Source of the DNA: Rotaria sordida
Taxonomy: Eukaryota; Rotifera; Eurotatoria; Philodinida; Philodinidae
DNA length: 64,000 nt
Assembly: GCA_905250125.1 (NCBI GenBank)
Contig: CAJNOL010000568.1
Location: 59,445 to 123,444, forward strand
Direction of reading: 5' to 3'
This document shows positions 1 through 13,600 of this stretch, in pieces. The notes beneath the pieces are model-generated. The model made no database searches and was not told the origin of the DNA. It was given only the letters and a program-made list of their open reading frames with translations. Made by a program: the position numbers and the translations under genes. Positions within the stretch are counted from its first letter, which is position 1. Every line of letters begins with the position of its first letter.

Positions 1-300
1 ATACCTACATCATTCGATAGAGCTTTTCAAACTGCTTCGATTGAGCCAAGCTTCATAAATGGTTCAATTTGTGGAGCAAATCATCGTAGAAAATTCTTTT
101 TCTTGCATTTTTCCTACAGTAAAAAGTGAATGTTTTACCTTTCATATTTTTCGACTAGCTTTCGTCAAAAATCTGAGTTCATCAATTGATCGAGCTGTAT
201 CTAATCCACAGTATTGCTGAAGTGGCTCAGTAAATGGAGTGAATCGTTTTGGAAAAAAGTCGAATCAGCTGCTAACTTCCGTTACATTTATAAGTGATAG
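1..300. repeat. Dispersed repeat family C, copy 1
   Basis: This stretch aligns over most of its length, in the same orientation, to two pieces near the other end of the window. Bases about 12-118 match 60101-60210, and about 140-300 match 61197-61365. No coding potential is visible. The left end is cut by the window edge, so the full element length is unknown. Confidence 0.7.
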
Positions 301-3108
301 TTTAGCACTTAATACTATGATCCTGATTGAACCAAGCTTCAAATGTCCTTTCTACATATGAGAGGAGACAATCGTTTTTTATACAAGTGTCGAGAGCAGT
401 TTTTACTCAAGGTCATGATCCTTATTAAAGATCAATATCGAGACGACACAACTTTTCGCGGTATAGGTGTGGATGTGAGTATGGGTTTGAATATACTCTT
501 CACCTGCCCTCCTCCCCCGTAATAATGAAAACAATACTTGTGATGCATGAAAGTAATTTTAATTATATTTTATGCATGATTTTCTATTTTCCTTCTTCAA
601 CTTTATGTTGGAAAATCATCCAGTTTGTAACAGAAATTAATAGTTTAAATAACATATCCTTTTAACATGCAGATTTAAAAGGAAATCAACATGAATAATT
701 AGCTGCAGACAGTCTGAATGGTGAGGAGCATTCTTTCGTTTTGAACAGATTTGCTTTTATTATTTTATTCTAGTTAATCATTCCAAGGATACTCATACGT
801 ATGATTTTCATGCATTCAGTGCATGATATGCTTTAAATGTACACATAACTCATGCAAGCACTCAAGTTCTTTTCTATGGAAAGAAAGTCATGTACTATGA
901 ACAAATCTTGAGGTCTGCGCCTCTCAAGAACTTTAGAAAAAAGTTCGCCTCGAGTATATATCTACTTATATAACATCCATTTTATTCCAAACAGGAAGAA
1001 GACACAGAATAAAATGAATCATAGAAAATCGAAACGTTTTCAATTTCACATTTTTTATTTACAATATTGAAACTTTGAGTATAAAATCTGTAACACCAAT
1101 ATATTATTATTTATAACCAACTATCGTTGACATAAACATATTAATTCGATACAGAATAATATATGATAAAAAGAATTTTTTTCATTCACTGTACTCAATT
1201 ATGTTTTGAAATTGAAAACAAAATTTTAAGACAGTATTAAAGAAAAAAAGCGAATAGCGTTACAACAGTGCAACGATCAAAGTAGAAAAAACAATAGCAT
1301 TGCACATATAAACTGAACTTCGTTAGACAAGTGTATCATATTCAAAATTGGTTTTGTGAAACGAATCTTTGTTATATGTCAAGTCATCTCTTTTATTTAT
1401 CTAATACTTTACTTAATGTACGCTTATATCTATATGAATATGTCTATCCCATCAGTCTAGGTCCAATTAAATCGAGTCTCAATGAATGTCACTTGTGAAA
1501 TTGAAGAAAACCATATAAAATTTCTCATGACATTTTTACTGTTAATCATTCAATTTTTAGAAACAATGTAGAAAATATACATAATCACTCAAAGTTATTC
1601 TAATATATTTTTTAAAATTATTATTTCTACTGGCAAATTTGACTACTTGTTAAATTTCAATTAAAACCGACATTCTTTTTCTTCGTATAATGAACATCTT
1701 ACATAGCCTGAAAATGTAAGAAATATGAACAAAACAGACTATTTCTCGTTAAAAACAGATCGTTTATTTTTTCATTTCAAATCATAATTACAATAAGCGA
1801 AAAGATTTTCTTCGAAGTCTATTTTTTTAATATCTTCAAAAACTTAATTTCCATACAAAAATTATTTTTATCGAATTTCTTAATCAAACACGTTCTTTGC
1901 TTTCAAAAAGAAAAAAAGAAAATTATTTTTATCATATAGAATTTTATGAAGCTTCATGAAATCAAAAAGAATGGCGCAAGACTTCACATTTTTTTTGTTC
2001 CACAATTATTTAAAGTAAACAGAAAAGTTCGTTCTAACAGTTTATATTTAGACAAAAGAAATTATATCAATAACTTCACATATTTTAAAATAAAATATAA
2101 TTGAATCGAAATTTCAAAGATATTCACAAAATCGATTAACAAAAATTTTCAATAATAATAAATTACCAACTAAATTTAAGAATTTAGCTAATACTAATGA
2201 AGACAAAACTCTTGTCTACATTAGTGGTATAAGCAGAAAATTGATCAGTGTTATGGTTGCACCCAGTCTAACCTATTATTGACTACATCATTAGTCTACA
2301 TCATATAAAATGTTATATTTACTTCATATATATATATATACTAATTCATAGAAAAACATCGAATCCTGACTGTATCAATTGCATTTCAACATATACCTAT
2401 AATTGGTTTCTCATAAGAGTAAACATTGATTTTTTTTGTCAATGTTCAATATGAATTTAAATTTATTAATGTGCTACAAAATACATGTAATTAATAAATA
2501 TAAAATCAATCGGAACATAGATTTTTCCTTCTTATAATCATGGATACCTTTAATATGCGTGCATGAACAAGTAAAAAAGAAACTCATGACAAGCATCATC
2601 AATGTATGCATACTTCATATTAAAGCCAATCAAGTGTTCATCATCTTTCGATCATCATCATCATCATCATTATTCCCATTTCGTCACATATTGAATATTG
2701 CACAAGGAAAGAATAGAAATAAGTCTATTATTCTTTTGTTTTTTTTTGTCACTACTATTTTCAATGTATACACAAGAGAGAAAATTGATTAAACAAAATC
2801 ATCATATTGTATTACTCTTTACAGGTGTGCATTTGTTGAATAAATGAAATTGAATTATCAATCGCTTCACTCTCTCTCTCTGTCGTATTTTCTTACAATT
2901 AAACACAAGAAAAAAAAAGAGAAAAGCTGTTGACTTCCTAAGACTTCTCTTCGTCGGCCAGCATCGATTGAAACAAAACAATCATCACACTTATTTGCAT
3001 TTCTTTCAATTGACTGTATTGTATATTTATATATATGAGCGTATATGAGAATAGAAGAATAAAAAGACAAGCAAAAAAAGAAAAATCAAAAAAAGAAAAA
3101 GAAAGAAT
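301..3108. other. Intergenic, AT-rich, no gene seen
   Basis: I see no convincing coding region, RNA gene or element here. It contains simple sequence such as a TCA trinucleotide run near 2656-2675, an AT run near 2326-2340 and a short CT run near 2870-2882. The part next to 3109 is downstream of the minus-strand Bar gene and probably carries its 3' UTR. Confidence 0.5.
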
Positions 3109-4355
<1,247 letters not shown>

Positions 4356-4428
4356 TCGAGTTTCTGTAATCGGGCGTGACAAGAAATGTAATTGGAAAAA
4401 TTTAAATGTATACTGTGCTCCCTTTCTT

Positions 4429-4465
<37 letters not shown>

Positions 4466-7400
4466 CTATAATCTCTTTGCCTATTGGTTGAAAGCGGCAA
4501 AAAAGGGGAAAAAAGTGAATGACTCGCTACCTTGTCTTTTTCTCTCTTTTTTCTCATTGCCGATCATCTCTCTTGAGAGTTTCTTTCGATCGCAAATTGT
4601 TTTCTTTAACATCGATCAAATATGCTCTCTGTTTTGCTCATTTCATCATCAACTCTCTTTTTCTTTACAAATGTGTTCGATTTTCTTTTCTTTTTTGCAC
4701 GCACCAAGATTGATGTTTCGTCGTCGTCGTTGTTGTTCAATTGACTCTATTAGATAGAAACTACTAGTAGTAGTTATTCAAGAAGAAGAAGAAGAATAAT
4801 AATAACTAAAAAAGAAAGACGATGCGGAAAGAGAAACATACATATATAAAAATAAACTGATTAAGATTAGAGTCATCTCGAGTGAGACAAAGAGGCGAAC
4901 GGATTGGCAGGAGATTTCAAGTGAAGAAAATGATGATGCGAGTGGATGGATTTGCTGAACCGTGCCGATTAGAATCTTACAAATTAGACATTCTAATATA
5001 AGACAAAAAAAAAAGAAAAAGAAAACTCAAAATTTTTTATATGTAATTTTATTTTTTTAGTTAAAAAAATAGGTGATAGATCTTTTTTCTTTTCATCATC
5101 ATCGTCCATTTAATCATCTTTTCAAGTAGTATAGTCGATTCATTTCTCATACATATGGTTTCTCTTCTTAGATTTTTTTTTAATATATTCGTCAATTCGA
5201 TCATCGTCTCATTATAAATCTTGTTGGTTTTTTTTCTTTGTTTGTGAAAGAAAAATACTAACAAAAATACATAGATGGATTCAATTTTAAATTAATCCTT
5301 TTTTCTACATATATATATATATATATGATTGTGTGTGTGTGTTAATTACTGTCAAATTAGCCTATGCTTGAACTATTAGAGCAACAGCAACAAGTTAGTT
5401 GCTGTATATGTGTCACCGCCTGCCCATCTGCTAGTATTGGTTGACTTCAAACGGATAGATAAAAACCCTGGAGGCGACAATGATGCTCACACAAAAAAAA
5501 AGATGAGGGAACAACATAAAGAAAAAGAGCAAAATTTATGATAACAAGCACACGCGACCCGATCATTTGTAATGGATCTGTTGCGCATAGTATATAAGTA
5601 GCTAATCTTTTTAAAGCAACACAGTTTTGTTTTCTCTTTGGTGTGTAGTCAATATGCACATGCACACGTTCATCACCATCAATGATGATCAATTTTGAGA
5701 TGGCACGCTATCTGTCTGTCTATTCCTTTGTCTATTTCGTCTATTCAGGTGAAACAAATTGAATCGGAACGAGTCTTTGGGGGAAACAACGAGAAAAGGA
5801 GAGAGAGAGAGACAATGACAGGTGCGATGATTGTTCGCATTTATATCTTAGTGTTGAGTCTCATGATAGACTACTTCCGATGTTCGTTGCCTTTGTAATA
5901 AGCACATTGTAGTAATGACACGATTTTTTAATTCGATAACGATGATCGATTGAATCTATGTAAACGAGTTCAAGATAGTACGAGCTACTTGATGTGGCTC
6001 ATTTCCTGTTATGATTAAACCGTTTGATATTATCAAACAGGAATTTGGCTGTCTGTTCTATCTGCATTTTTTTTAAATATATATAAATCAGCTTTATTTC
6101 AATGAATGTCCAACATGTTTGATTGTTTCTATTGAAACGAGAGAAAAAAATAAGTGCAATGGACATCATTGTTTTGCAACTCATGGATCATTGAATTTGA
6201 TAATTAAAAAAAAAAAAGGACAAAAAAAGAAATTCTAAAAATTGCTTTATAATTTCTCATTGTCAATCACGCCATAGAAGAAACGACACTTTTAGAAAAA
6301 ACAGATTTTGTCTGTCTTCATTCGTATAGAAACGAAAGAGAGAAATAAACATTGTTAGAAATGAATCGAATTAAAAATAAATAGAAAAATTTATTTGTCA
6401 TTCAAGTGGATACATTCAGAAAGCTAAAGAAAAGACACATCGATTTTAATTATCATAAAAACAGAACTTTTTCTGTTGCGATTAATAAAATTTTTACAGT
6501 TAATCTTGTTTTCGTATTTTACTACTTTTGTTTTCACGCTCTTTCGATCTATATTACCTAATATAGTTGTCACACATTTGATAGTATATATATATATATT
6601 TGATCTTATATTTATAACACTTCTATCCTCTTTATTCAATTCAATCAAGCCCAAGGCTTTCTTTGTATGCGGCTTAATTTGTTTGTTAGTTGGATTGAAA
6701 GAAAAAAAACAAAAAAAAAAAGAGAAAAGTGATACATAAAATGACACCTTATGTTCGTTCATTCGACCGCACAATGAACAAAACGATAACAATCAATGTG
6801 TGACATTAACTACGAATATTAGCAATCAATAAACATTAAAAAGAACAAAACATACAGGTGACTTATGTCCTTGATTGAATTCACCTGCTTAATGAATGTC
6901 AATCTTTTTATTAATGTAATCAATATAATCAAAGAGAAAAAGAAACCTCATGTATATCTATCTCATGATCGTCATCATCCATTGAACAGTTGTACAAGCA
7001 CGAGCAAGTCTATCGATCGATTATTATTAATCGAATAACTACCACCTTCAAAGTGTCAATCCGATTCGTATTAACAATACGCAAAGAACATGATGATGAT
7101 GGCGATGATAATAATGATGAGAAAATTATTTTCATTTGAACAGAAAGAAAAAAGAAAGAAAGAAAGAAAGATACAACGTTGATTCTTCTGATTTGCATAT
7201 CATAAACATATGTAATGAAGAGAATAAAAAAGAAAAGAGTGTGCAAAGAAGAACAACTCTATTGATTAACTGATCGATCAATCTTTATTTATAATGATAT
7301 AGACATATACATATTTTTTTTGTTACACGATCAAATGTAAAAATAAAGCCGGAAATTGGATATAGAATTTTTCAAAGAAATTTTTTTTAATTTTATTTTT

Positions 7401-7780
7401 CATATTCAAATTGATCCGTTTTTTTTCTTCTTTCTATATATTAAATTTAAACTGCCAATCGTTTTCGGCTATTTCTATTCTTTTTTTTTACACCAATCAA
7501 GTGAATATACGCATTTGTTGAAGGAAAAAAATGCGAGAGAGAATGTGTGTAAAATGTCAATTATCTGCTCTCTTTTCTTTGTCATTCTCTATATGTCGCT
7601 GCAAATGAAAGAAATCCCACTTGTCACACTATAAAATACAAAAAGAAAAAAAAAAAAGAAAAGAAAAGAGAACAACAGTAGAAGTGAGAGAGTGAGACAA
7701 AGAAATCGTTGTATTGCATTCACTATTCTCAAAATTATTCTTTTTGATTGACTGGACTCACTTTCGATAAGAAAAAGAAA
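4356..7780. promoter_or_regulatory. Shared intergenic interval between two divergent Bar genes
   Basis: About 3.4 kb separates the two Bar start codons, so both promoters must lie here unless upstream non-coding exons exist. I see no coding region. Simple repeats are frequent: a CT/CTTT run at about 4426-4467, GAA near 4777-4790, an AT run followed by GT near 5308-5341, an AT run near 6587-6598 and GAAA near 7145-7167. Regulatory function is inferred from position only; I identified no specific enhancer. Confidence 0.5.
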
Positions 7781-9496
7781 ATGACAATGGTAAAACAACG
7801 TCGTTCGTTTTTTGTCGATGATATCTTACATATGGTAATGCCAGTAAATAAAAATACAAATTATTCCAATCAAATTAACGATCGTAAACGTAAACGATCA
7901 ATCATATCTGAAGATAATAATAAAGAAGAAAACGATAGTATCGAAGATGATATATCAAATAAAAAATTTCGATCATATAACAATGAAAGAAAGGATAATG
8001 ATGATGATGATGACGATGACAATGGTGAATCAAAAGATTCACAAATACTCAATGCATCAGGAGATGGTGGCACTGGTGAAGAGTCATCATCTGGTGATGA
8101 TAGTAATAGCGTCAATCGTTATAGTGGTAAGTTGAGACATATATATTTGATAAATGAACTTGATTTAAACGAAGATTAAACGATCATTATTGAGATCTAA
8201 AAAGTTGTAAAAATCTTTCCAAATCTAATTCTTTATCCTATACATTGCCGATTTCCATAAACGTAAAATCTAAATATATAATCTATTTTCTATCAACGAA
8301 GAAATTCCTTGTAGAATAAATATTCACATAGGAACGTAGCTTATAGTGAGCACGTGGGACGTGACGCTTCCTGCTTCTGAAATTCGTTCATATATCGGCC
8401 GCCCTGTTTTTAAAAACTTCACATAGGGTTTCTTTTTCTGAGACTCAACAACTTGGGGTCTCCTTCATTGAGATACGTCTCCGTTGTATTCATATAAAAT
8501 ATTTTTATCGAGTTTATTATGAACATTGACAGAAATTGAAAAACCAGTAAATATTGATAATTTTGCCATTGTTTTCAGTGACGACAGAGTCAGAAGGACT
8601 GGTCCTCCACCCCAAAATCCTAGCTCCATTACTAATTTTATTTTTCGACATTTATTTGCTACTATTGAATCTCACTAATTTTTCTATTGATTGAGAATGC
8701 TAAGCAGATATTTTCATTGACTGAGATGGAAAAATATTAGATATACATAAAAATATCAAATTTGAATTCTTGATTATTCGTTAGAACATAATAAAAATGA
8801 AAATTAATTTTCTGTCCATAATTTGTAGAAGAACAAGAAAACAGATTTATCAATTTATATTTGATTTTTATTGAATAATATTCCTTTGAAAATATGATCG
8901 ATTTCAATGATTATTATACTTGAGTTATATTATTATTGTTGATCATTATATTTAGATGATGATTTATGTGCATCAAGTTCATGTTTGGCAGCAATTAATT
9001 TACGAAAAAATAAAAAACAACGCAAACCACGCACAGCCTTTACCGATGCTCAATTAAATACATTGGAGAAAAATTTTGAACGACAAAAATATTTAAGTGT
9101 ACAAGAACGATTAGAACTTGCAAATCGTCTTCGTCTTTCTGATACACAGGTAAAAACATGGTATCAAAATCGAAGGTAAATCTTTATCTGTTCATTTCAA
9201 TTCTAATGTTTTGTTTTTTTAATTATTGATTTTAAATTCTTAGAACTAAATGGAAACGACAAGCATGTCTTGGACTTGAATTATTTGCTGGCGCCACATT
9301 ACAACGTTGGATTCAACGACAACCACATTTACTTGCTGCTGCTGCTGCTGCTGCGTATCGACCACCAGGAGATATGACTAGTGCTATCGGTCCATTTGGT
9401 TCAGCTCTATTAAGCGAAGCAAAAGCAGCAGTAGCAGCCAATCCTAATATTCATATATTTTCTCCGGCATCTCTTACTTTCCATCGTCAAGAATAA
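7781..9496 (+). CDS. BARHL: Second Bar-class homeobox transcription factor, three exons
   Basis: Nuclear homeodomain transcription factor, paralogous to the minus-strand gene ending at 3109. Coding exons are 7781-8126, 8956-9175 and 9244-9496, giving 272 residues; junctions are GT...AG and phase-consistent. Residues 9-16 (SFFVDDIL) form a FIL/eh1-like motif. The segment up to about residue 115 is Lys/Arg then Asp/Glu/Ser-rich. The homeodomain is at about 137-196, with Thr47 and Tyr49 as in Bar proteins, followed by TKWKRQ and a poly-Ala run (about seven Ala). Both introns fall at the same places and phases as in the paralogue, including the split Arg53 codon. The first intron is long (829 bp) and contains a less AT-rich patch at about 8330-8640 that may be an insertion. 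The stop codon lies within AATAAA (9492-9497). The C-terminal tail diverges from typical BARHL, so exact orthology is uncertain. Confidence 0.9.
8330..8640. other. Unusual less AT-rich patch inside the first intron of the plus-strand Bar gene
   Basis: Base composition differs from the surrounding very AT-rich intron. No terminal repeats, reading frame or RNA promoter boxes were recognised. It could be a small insertion or a conserved intronic control element. Confidence 0.25.
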
Positions 9497-10001
9497 ATCA
9501 TATATGCAAAAGACAATGACTTGGTGTATAATAGAAGAAGAAAAACAAAACTTGATATAAACTTTCATCTATTCTCTTTCAGTATATGTTTTTTATGAAA
9601 GTTCTCTTTTTAATATGTGTTTGATTTGATATATCTTTAATTGAAATATTGTTTGCTTAATTTTGAATTTGATGAAATGAATTATTTCATGATTTAAAAT
9701 TTTTCTTTTTTTGTTTTTGACTAAAGATTTAACATATTGTACGTCTGAAATAAAATATATATTTCAGTTTTTAAAACTTATTTTCATTTTTGTAAAGATT
9801 TTCAATTCATTTATGAATTTTCAAAAGATAACTTATTATTTAATGTGCATAACAACCGATAGGGCTATGTTAATTGCAACATATTGTCTTTTTCTATACA
9901 TTATTTGATTGAAAATTGACGAATCGTAAAATCTCTTTAGTAATGTATTTGCTTTTTATTTTATTTTATAATTGTAAATTATTGACAAATATATAAGTTA
10001 A
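9497..10001. terminator. Convergent 3' ends of the Bar gene and the dynein gene
   Basis: About 505 bases separate two converging stop codons. A plus-strand AATAAA is near 9748. On the minus strand AATAAA occurs at 9960-9955 and 9965-9960, about 40 bases beyond the dynein stop codon, a good position for its polyadenylation signal. No gene is seen here. Confidence 0.55.
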
Positions 10002-13000
10002 TTAATTGTCAAGATTCATTAGTAAAGCAGTTGCCCGTTTGATCCAATGTTCTGCTGGCATAGAACCTGTTTTAAGTTCAACTGCAACAATAAACGATCC
10101 AACTCGAATAGATGAATAATAACATGGAGCAATATAAAGACCTGTAATCATCAATTGATAATTCGATTATATCTTTTGAAAATACAATAAAATAGAAAAT
10201 TTTAACCTCTAGTCATCTTTTTCTTGTGTTCAACAGGTCGAAAATGTATTGTTGGCATTAATGTTACAAGTTCCATAGATTTTGCTTCACATAATGTTCC
10301 TTGTTTTCGATCCCAACCAGCTCCTTCTAAATATAATCCAGTTACATAGACACCATCATCTATATCCGCAAGATATTTATCATCTGTTTTATTAACTTCA
10401 AATTCCCAGGAAAGTTGATCAACACCAATCTATATGATAACGAAAGTATAAAATATTAAAAATTATTTCTAAAAGGAAAATATAACACATAAACCTGATC
10501 TTTTCGTGCTGTTCTTTGAAGTACAGCAGTGAGGAAAGCAGTTGGATAGGAAAATGCCGATATCCAATAGATGATAGGTTGTCGTTGACTTTCGATCCAT
10601 GAATTGAAAAAATTTATACGTTGACGTAAATCTTGAAACCAAGTAGGAAGAGGTTTTAATGATTGATAGGTCTGAAGAAAAACAAAACAAAACAAAACAA
10701 AGATTTTTGTTAATTTGAATAAATCTTTTTTACTCGTTGCCAAGCATATGGAAGTCGTCCTTCGTAAATACATTTGAAGAGTTCATCAAGTTCAACTGTC
10801 ATAACAACTAAACCTTCTATACTCTTAAGTAGATCATTTAATGCAATAGTGATATTCAATAAAAGTACATTGTATCGTTCGGCCTATAAAAGTATTGATA
10901 ACTTTATAGATGAAATTAATGACTATTTCGAACTATTTTACTTCTTGTAAAAGAACAACAGATAATGGTGATGTGTCAATTAACATATATTTCTTGACTG
11001 CTTCAATATCAATTTGATGTGGCATTAATTTGAGCATTTCACTTGCTGCTTTAGCTACCTAAATTATAGAATGTATAAATAATGGATGATCGAAAAGTAA
11101 TTTGACACAATGCTCATTCAGTTTTCAGTCTATTAAAGGAATCTGCAGAAGTTTGAAAACATTCAGTTAGTATCAGAATTTTATGTTCTTTCAGAATATG
11201 CGTTCAAAAATTTTGTTGGACTTCTGATTTAGAAGTTATGGGCCAACATTTTTGGAGGTTCGGAAGTTACGTTCGGATGAATTTCAGCTCGCTAAAAATG
11301 ACTCAAAGTAGAAGCGAAAATTATTTCAAATGTAGCAAATGAAAGAACAACATTTCTCTATAAAATGGTATACTAATAATTAGTGTACTCCAAGTCATCT
11401 GTCAACAGTGAGTATTTTGATCAAAGGTACCGTGTCAGTTTAGGCAATTTTCTCGATTTCTATGAAAAATAGACTTGCAAAATAAGCTCAGCCATGCTTG
11501 GATGATTGTTCTGAAACTATTGGTTCTTATATTTTATTGTTGAGAACAATCTTACTTTTAATTCTATATAAAAAGTCAGTAACATAATGTATGCAGTAAA
11601 AGATCCTAAACCAGAAGTCTCATTTAAGAAGCTCAAAAAATGAATGAACATTTTGTCTGAATAACTTTCTGATCACGCATTAGTTCGAGCTTCAATTTTT
11701 TCATTTATACTCGAAATCTATTTAACAACAAAATTATTCTCTCCTTTTTGTTCGCAGTATAAATCTGTTAAACTATTATGTTTGATATTGTCCAAAATTT
11801 GCAATGATTTCGATAAATATCTTTTCTAAAGAAAATTATATTTATACCTCATTTTCGACTTCTTTTTCTACAGTAGCTGATGATTTTTGTGGTAAGACAG
11901 CTAACAATGTGTCAAACAAAGTTTTTGATTCTTGAATTTGTGATGCAATATCAGCATTAGGATGTTGTCCGAAAGCTTCAGGATGATCAGTTGTAGGCAT
12001 CGAATTAATAAAATCTTTATATAATTTAAATGTACCATCACGAGGCATATAATAATATGGTAATGAAGATAATTTATAATACATAACTTCGAGAACTTCA
12101 TTACGAATATAAGAATCAATATAAGTCTTTCAAAGAAATAAAAAAAATTAATTATTAAAAGTTTATGTTCTACGACATTGGTAAAGTTAGATTGTATTGA
12201 AAATCGATAGATTCATGTCAATAGTTCATATCAACTATGATTAACTTTGAATATTCTGTCCAATGCTATTGTTCGATTTTTTTTTCAATATTAAAAAAAT
12301 TTATCGGATTTCGTTTTAAAATTCATAAATTTTCACCCAATCTGAACCTCTTTTTTTTAAGATTCGATGGAATCTAATAATAACTTCGGATAGAGCAATT
12401 CAAGCTGAGCAGGAAGTAATTAATAGGACAATGGATTCTTAATACTAGAAAAAAAACTTTCTCTTTGAAATGGTAGTTCAGGAATTGATGCATCTTTAGC
12501 TTTCGATCTTATTCAAAAAAAAAGATATTTCGTTTTTGTTATTTCTTTTCTGTTTTTTTTCCAAAAAATAACCTCACATGTAATAATCTCATATCCCATT
12601 CATCAGTACAATGTCCACCATATATAACAATTGCAATAAGATATTTAAGTGCATCAAATGGAGTTTTGTCATATATATCTAAATAAATAGCTAATAAATT
12701 TTCTGAAATTTGAAAATCTGAATCATTGAATGTATAATGTATATTCCAGCCGAGTTGTAAAAATTTTTTACGTTCAATTATAATTGAATGGAAAAAAGTC
12801 AATGTAAATAAAAGTTTACGATATTTTTCATCTTGTTTTACTCGTTGAAATTGTTCTGGTGTTATTAATTCATATAAACGTTTCATATTTGCTTTGATAC
12901 CCTAATTATTGAAGAACAATAGAGAAAAAAATATATATATACACATCAGTATAAATTTTCCAATTGACCTTTTGTGGTTCATTGGTAATTTTGAGACCAA

Positions 13001-13600
13001 TTTGTAAAATAGAAATCGGAAAATCTATTGTTGGTGAAGAACTTAACCACAAACGAAAATCACTATGAACAGCAGCTGTTTGTAATTGTTCAACAATTTT
13101 ATCTAATTCAGGTAACCAACTAATTGATAAATGACAATTTGCAAAAAATACCCAATGACCCTTTAAATATATACTTTTATTTCTTCATGTTCGCAATATT
13201 TTTCTTCCTACTTTTTTCATGCCTGCTTCAAGTAATTTTCTTGCTCTTGGTGCTTGTCCTTGTCCTAATGAAAGTGTATAATATCGAGATTTTGCCATCA
13301 TTTTATCTTCGGCTAATTGTTGTAATTTTGGTGCTGGATCAACACCTGGTGATAAAAGAAAAATTAATGGTGAACGTTTATTAGATTCTTCAAGAATAGT
13401 ATTTAATTGAAGAATAGGTGGTTCAACAAATTTTGATCCAATATTATGTGTAACAAAATTTAATACACAATGTGTAATACGATCAGGACGTAAACAACGA
13501 ATAATAAGCATACGACCAAATTCTGTTATTAAAGAATCAATAGTACTCGGTAATGATGCCTTTTCAGCTTCTTCTGATGTGTACCTTACATAGAAAATTA
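10002..13600 (-). other. DNAH2: DNAH2 exons: AAA6 end and C-terminal domain
   Basis: Blocks at about 13585-13205 ([33 protein letters not shown]), 13160-12970, 12890-12570 ([18 protein letters not shown]), 12130-11850 ([15 protein letters not shown]), 11065-10940, 10885-10735, 10670-10495, 10435-10207 and 10147-10002 complete the protein. The last two blocks join as GLYIAPCYY after GT...AG removal. Confidence 0.85.

Noticed and set aside
4392..4757. Plus-strand open frame of 121 codons opposite the start of the minus-strand Bar gene
   Set aside because: It is built from the CT/CTTT microsatellite and low-complexity sequence (Leu/Ser/Phe runs), with no domain and no splice support.
6424..6792. 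Overlapping open frames on both strands between the Bar genes
   Set aside because: AT-rich composition with Ile/Lys/Asn/Phe-rich translations, no homology, and both strands open over the same bases.
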